DNA of 64,000 nucleotides from Eubacterium_U album. Lineage in GTDB: Bacteria; Bacillota; Clostridia; Lachnospirales; Lachnospiraceae. The first letter of the stretch is position 1. Each line of letters starts with the position of its first letter. The notes under the pieces were generated by a model. It saw only the letters and a list, made by a program, of their open reading frames with translations, was not told where the DNA came from and did not search any database. A program made the translations under genes and the position numbers. Below are positions 60,474-64,000 of this stretch, in pieces. Location: contig NZ_JAODBU010000012.1 of assembly GCF_025336545.1 (NCBI RefSeq), positions 65,051 to 129,050 of the forward strand, in the 5' to 3' direction.

Positions 60474-60938
60474 ATGAAGATTGGTTTTGGATGCGATCAT
60501 GCAGCAGTAGATTTAAAAGATAAGATGATAGCTTATATGAAAGAAAAAGGCTATGAATGTGTAGATTACGGTACAAATTATGATGAAAATGGAGAAATCA
60601 TTAAATGCGATTACCCTAAGAAGGGAATGGAAGTTGGCGAAGCAGTTGTAAATGGCGAAGTAGATTACGGCGTTTTAATGTGTGGAACAGGAATCGGTAT
60701 TTCAATGGCTGCTAATAAAGTTCCGGGTGTTAGAGCAGCAGTATGTAGTGACCCATATTCAGCTAAACTTACAAAAATGCATAACGATGCTAATATAATT
60801 GCATTTGGCGCAAGAGTAGTAGGAGATGAGTTGGCAAAAATGATTCTTGACGAATTCTTTGGAGCTGAATTTGAAGGCGGCAGACATGAGAACAGAGTAA
60901 AGATGATTACAGAAATAGAAGAAAAATACAGCAAATAA
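60474..60938 (+). CDS. rpiB: Ribose-5-phosphate isomerase B
   Basis: This 154-residue enzyme of the RpiB/LacAB family interconverts ribose 5-phosphate and ribulose 5-phosphate. MKIGFGCDHAAVDLKDKM starts the fold, the catalytic Cys lies in GVLMCGTGIGISMAANK and the phosphate-binding HENRVKMI is near the end. ATG 60474 fits the family start and follows AAAAGG; the frame also opens at a TTG at 60462. The gene stands alone. Confidence 0.93.
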   Translation: MKIGFGCDHAAVDLKDKMIAYMKEKGYECVDYGTNYDENGEIIKCDYPKKGMEVGEAVVNGEVDYGVLMCGTGIGISMAANKVPGVRAAVCSDPYSAKLTKMHNDANIIAFGARVVGDELAKMILDEFFGAEFEGGRHENRVKMITEIEEKYSK

Positions 60939-61075
60939 TATTTGTGAAATAAAGTGGAATAATATTTTATAATGTATATGTAGATACCGGCTAAGAAGTG
61001 CAATTATATATATAGATTATTAAAAAAATGGTTCATATTTTATATGGAATTTATATGGCGTTCATAAAATAATGG

Positions 61076-61104
61076 TTGACGGAAAGAAATGAATGTATTA
61101 TTCT
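61076..61104 (+). promoter_or_regulatory. Promoter of the SAM riboswitch-metK unit
   Basis: TTGACG (61076-61081), 17 bp and TATTCT (61099-61104) place the start about 25 bp before the aptamer. Confidence 0.6.
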
Positions 61105-61135
61105 ACTTTTGTTAGTTAAATAAAATGATTAATTT

Positions 61136-61232
61136 ATCTTATTCAGAGTTGGCGGAGATACAAGGATCTGTGATGCCACGGCAACCCCTATATGGAAGGT
61201 GCCCACCTGAGCGAGCAATCGATCAATAAGAT
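61136..61232 (+). promoter_or_regulatory. SAM-I (S-box) riboswitch
   Basis: P1 is ATCTTATT (61136-61143) with AATAAGAT (61225-61232). The core has CAGAGTTGGCGGAGA, GATCTGTGATGCCACGGCAA, AGGTGCCCACCTG and GAGCGA with ATCGATC, the S-box pattern. With SAM bound, P1 forms and the downstream terminator folds. Without it, GATTTGAAA (61230-61238) pairs with TTTCAAATC (61246-61254) as antiterminator. It controls metK, a classic target. Confidence 0.93.
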
Positions 61233-61249
61233 TTGAAAACCTTGATTTC

Positions 61250-61283
61250 AAATCCACTGTTTAAAACAGTGGATTTTCTTTTA
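61250..61283 (+). terminator. Terminator of the SAM riboswitch
   Basis: AAATCCACTGTTT pairs with AAACAGTGGATTT and runs into TCTTTT. Its 5' arm is shared with the antiterminator. Confidence 0.92.
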
Positions 61284-61343
61284 TGAAATTTTGGATAAAT
61301 CTGCTAAAAGATAAATTAGATAAAGCTTAAGAAAAGGAGAACG

Positions 61344-62534
61344 ATGATGGAGAAGAGATTATTTACATCAGAATCAGTAACTGAAGGACATCCTGATAAA
61401 ATCTGTGACCAGATTTCAGATGCAATATTGGATGAGTTAATGAGACAGGACCCTATGAGCCGAGTAGCATGTGAAACATCAATTACAACAGGTCTTGTTT
61501 TAGTTATGGGTGAAATTACAACAAAAGGTTATGTTGATATTCAGAAAACAGTTAGAGATACAGTAAGAGAAATTGGATACGACAGAGCAAAATATGGCTT
61601 TGATGCAGATACATGTGGTGTTATAGTTGCATTAGATGAACAGTCAACAGATATCGCAATGGGTGTTGATAAAGCATTAGAAGCAAAAGAAAATAAGATG
61701 AGTGATGAAGAAATTGAAGCAATTGGTGCAGGAGATCAGGGTATGATGTTTGGTTTCGCATCAAATGAAACAGAAGAATTAATGCCACTTCCAATTTCAT
61801 TAGCTCACAAATTAACAAAACAGCTTACAAAAGTAAGAAAAGATGGAGTGTTAGCATATCTTAGACCGGACGGAAAGAGTCAGGTAACAGTAGAATATGA
61901 CGAAAATGATAAGCCTGTAAGAATTGAAGCAGTAGTATTATCAACACAGCATGATCCTGATGTTACACAGGAACAGATTCATGAAGACATAAAGAAATAT
62001 GTATTTGAACCGGTACTTCCTAAGGAAATGTTAGACGAGGATACAAAATATTTTATCAATCCTACAGGACGTTTTGTAATCGGTGGACCACATGGCGACA
62101 GTGGACTTACAGGAAGAAAAATTATTGTTGATACTTATGGTGGATATGCACGTCACGGCGGCGGAGCTTTTTCAGGTAAGGATTGCACAAAGGTAGACCG
62201 TTCAGCAGCTTATGCAGCAAGATATGTTGCGAAAAATATTGTAGCAGCAGGAATTGCTGAAAAATGCGAAATTCAGTTATCATACGCAATTGGTGTTGCA
62301 CAGCCAACTTCAATAATGGTTGATACATTTGGAACAGGAAAGATTCATGATGATAAGTTAGTAGATATCATTAGAGAGAATTTTGATTTAAGACCGGCAG
62401 GAATTATCAAGATGTTAGATTTGAGAAGACCAATTTACAAACAGACAGCAGCTTATGGTCACTTTGGACGTACTGACCTTGACCTTCCATGGGAGAGATT
62501 AGACAAAGTTGATGTATTAAAGAAATACTTATAG
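61344..62534 (+). CDS. metK: S-adenosylmethionine synthetase
   Basis: This 396-residue enzyme makes SAM from methionine and ATP. LFTSESVTEGHPDKICDQIS carries the N-terminal active-site His and Asp, GAGDQGMMFGFA binds methionine, and GGGAFSGKDCTKVDRSAAYA holds the P-loop-like and catalytic lysines. The length is standard. Two adjacent ATG codons (61344, 61347) follow AAAAGGAGAACG. Expression is governed by the SAM riboswitch in its leader. Confidence 0.96.
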   Translation: MMEKRLFTSESVTEGHPDKICDQISDAILDELMRQDPMSRVACETSITTGLVLVMGEITTKGYVDIQKTVRDTVREIGYDRAKYGFDADTCGVIVALDEQSTDIAMGVDKALEAKENKMSDEEIEAIGAGDQGMMFGFASNETEELMPLPISLAHKLTKQLTKVRKDGVLAYLRPDGKSQVTVEYDENDKPVRIEAVVLSTQHDPDVTQEQIHEDIKKYVFEPVLPKEMLDEDTKYFINPTGRFVIGGPHGDSGLTGRKIIVDTYGGYARHGGGAFSGKDCTKVDRSAAYAARYVAKNIVAAGIAEKCEIQLSYAIGVAQPTSIMVDTFGTGKIHDDKLVDIIRENFDLRPAGIIKMLDLRRPIYKQTAAYGHFGRTDLDLPWERLDKVDVLKKYL

Positions 62535-62659
62535 ATATGTTTAGTAACAAGGGTTATTAAATTGTTACCTGATAAGGCAAAGGGATTAAATTATATCGAA
62601 ATAAAAACATAACTATAATTTAGGTGTTTTTGAACCTGTATATTATATTTTGAATTATA

Positions 62660-62699
62660 AACCACATGGCCAAAAAACAATATGGCTATGTGGTTTTTT
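62660..62699 (+). terminator. Terminator between metK and the FadR-type regulator
   Basis: AACCACATGGCCA pairs with TGGCTATGTGGTT with one mismatch, followed by TTTT. The T-run ends about 15 bp before the next start codon, so the regulator gene may depend on read-through or have a promoter inside this leader. Confidence 0.85.
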
Positions 62700-62713
62700 G
62701 AATGGAGATTATT

Positions 62714-63415
62714 ATGGGAAAAAATAAAAGATTATCGGATGATGTTGCAGAGACAATAATGTCGATGATAAAAGTTGAAAAAAAATATAATCCCGGTGAT
62801 AAACTTCCAAATGAACTTCAGTTATCTGAAGAACTTGGAGTAAGTAGAATTACCTTAAGAGAAGCAATACGTATTTTAGTAGCAAGAAATGTATTGGAAA
62901 TAAAGAGGGGAAAAGGAACATTTATAAGAGAAGATTACACTCCTAAAATGGTAGCAGGTCTTGAAGATACGGCTTCAGCAAAGGTTGATATAGATGACCT
63001 TTATGAAATGCGTCTTATATTTGAACCGGAGATAGCGTATTATGCGACCATAAGGGCATCAGATAGAGAACTAGAAAGAATATTTGCCATAGGTAAAGAA
63101 ATAGAAGAACTGCTTTTAAAAGGCATAGATTATACACATAAAGAAATGATGTTCCACTGCTCCATTGCAAATGCAACTCATAATGAATTTATAAATCAAC
63201 TAGAGCCTGTACTGCATCAGTCAATTGAAAAAGGTGTTTATTTGTATGAAACAGAGCATATTCCTGTAGAGCAGGTTATATCAGAGCATAGAATGATTAT
63301 GGAATTTATGAAAAATAGAAATGCAGAAGGTGCCAGAAGTGCAATGCGGGTGCATATCATGCATGCTATTGACCAGTTAGAAATAAATAAAAATCAGGGT
63401 AATAACAAGGCTTAA
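62714..63415 (+). CDS. FadR-family GntR transcriptional regulator
   Basis: This protein of about 233 residues has an N-terminal winged helix (about 5-72) with NPGDKLPNELQLSEELGVSR, ITLREAIRILVARNVLE and IKRGKGTFI. An all-helical FCD effector domain (90-230) follows with LYEMRLIFEPEIAYYATIRA, the metal-ligand His in MMFHCSIANATHN and SEHRMIMEF. Such regulators respond to small acids or sugar acids. ATG 62714 follows TGGAG and is better than ATG 62702. It lies next to ilvC but has no obvious regulatory link to it. Confidence 0.9.
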   Translation: MGKNKRLSDDVAETIMSMIKVEKKYNPGDKLPNELQLSEELGVSRITLREAIRILVARNVLEIKRGKGTFIREDYTPKMVAGLEDTASAKVDIDDLYEMRLIFEPEIAYYATIRASDRELERIFAIGKEIEELLLKGIDYTHKEMMFHCSIANATHNEFINQLEPVLHQSIEKGVYLYETEHIPVEQVISEHRMIMEFMKNRNAEGARSAMRVHIMHAIDQLEINKNQGNNKA

Positions 63416-63577
63416 CTAAATGATTTAAAACAAAGCAGTACCCATTATTGTAAAAGCGTAAGAAATTGCCGTAAAAATTTGCAAAATAGCATAATAAATT
63501 GGGGGGAGAATTTAGATTTACAAGACAGACATAAAAAGTTTGCATAAAAATTTTTATGAAGAAAACAGACAACACTA

Positions 63578-63606
63578 TTGACATAAGACAACGCGAGCGA
63601 TATAAT
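63578..63606 (+). promoter_or_regulatory. Consensus sigma-A promoter of ilvC
   Basis: TTGACA (63578-63583), 17 bp and TATAAT (63601-63606) are a full consensus promoter. The leader is about 62 nt and shows no T-box. Confidence 0.88.
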
Positions 63607-63674
63607 ACAAAACTATAAGAAAAAAATAAACATTTTTATAAATGAGATTAATTAAATAGGAGGCATAAAATATT

Positions 63675-64000
63675 ATGGAAACAGCAAGAATATTTTATCA
63701 GGAAGATTGTAACCTTTCATTATTAGATGGAAAGACAATCGCAATCATCGGTTATGGTAGCCAGGGACATGCACATGCATTAAACTTAAAGGAATCAGGA
63801 TGCGATGTCATCATTGGTTTATATGAAGGAAGCAAGTCATGGGCTAAGGCTGAAAAGCAGGGATTCAAGGTATATACAGCAGCAGAAGCAGCAAAGAAAG
63901 CTGACATCATCATGATTCTTATTAATGATGAATTACAGGCTGATATGTACAAGAAAGACATCGAACCAAACCTTGAAGCAGGAAACATGCTTATGTTTGC
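63675..64000 (+). CDS. ilvC: Ketol-acid reductoisomerase (3' end outside window)
   Basis: The first 108 residues of IlvC are present. METARIFYQEDCNLSLLDGK is followed by the NADP-binding IGYGSQGHAHALNLKESG, and IILINDELQADMYK-like text continues the Rossmann domain. The enzyme reduces and isomerises acetolactate in branched-chain amino acid synthesis. TAGGAGG lies 11 bp before the ATG. The frame is open to the window edge. Confidence 0.95.
   Translation, partial: METARIFYQEDCNLSLLDGKTIAIIGYGSQGHAHALNLKESGCDVIIGLYEGSKSWAKAEKQGFKVYTAAEAAKKADIIMILINDELQADMYKKDIEPNLEAGNMLMF

Noticed and set aside
63607..63674. T-box or leader peptide before ilvC
   Set aside because: The leader is only about 62 nt with no T-box core, terminator or Leu/Val/Ile-rich short ORF.

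Overview
The window looks like chromosome of a low-GC, spore-forming, anaerobic Firmicute of Lachnospiraceae type. The evidence is strongly A+T-rich DNA, a Bacillus-like sporulation/housekeeping order (spoVT, hup, rqcP, yabP, yabQ, divIC, spoIIE, tilS, hpt, ftsH), AGGAGG-type ribosome binding sites and many Rho-independent terminators. No species can be named from sequence alone.

Layout. 0-10.4 kb: end of a glycosyltransferase, an SseB-like protein, then the spoVT-to-ftsH core block, including a Spo0A-type promoter before a short spoIIE. 10.4-22 kb: a candidate C-rich small RNA, a GH13 amylase, a class B sortase, tRNA-Tyr and tRNA-Leu, and a YesM/YesN-type two-component system beside a sugar ABC importer. 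22.1-41.2 kb: an Rrf2 regulator and its cysteine desulfurase/IscU/mnmA partners, separated by about 15 kb that carries a compact operon resembling DNA phosphorothioation (Dnd) defence. That operon encodes a Zn-ribbon/PAPS-reductase/ferredoxin protein, DUF4007, a giant P-loop ATPase, a SufS-type desulfurase, a PLD-helicase, a 57-residue protein, a DndD-like ATPase and a small Dnd-associated-like protein. It sits behind an XRE repressor with three matching operators. 41.3-44.1 kb: metY and cysK with a Cys-Cys-Cys leader peptide. 44-50 kb: HTH/Ser-Thr kinase pair, a secreted-type protein, pyruvate kinase, and DUF3793 plus flavodoxin behind a structured RNA. 50.3-60.2 kb: a complete agr quorum-sensing locus followed by a secreted peptide, two lipoproteins and an ABC exporter. 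60.5-64 kb: rpiB, SAM riboswitch-metK, a FadR-type regulator and the start of ilvC.

How it fits together. A dyad, AAWTC(A/C)TA-N9-TA(T/G)GAAWW, lies in the promoters of rrf2, nifS and metY (twice). This points to a sulfur/Fe-S regulon run by the Rrf2 protein even though its locus has been split by the defence island. The island brings its own desulfurase of a different type. A 34-bp block shared by the agrDB promoter and the secreted-peptide promoter suggests the agr signal drives that peptide/exporter cluster. A dispersed two-hairpin repeat occurs at six intergenic places.

The best candidates for undescribed biology are the defence operon variant, the DUF3793 leader RNA (its hairpin loop is an 8-nt perfect complement of the gene's Shine-Dalgarno), the CCC leader peptide, and the 100-nt C-rich RNA after ftsH.
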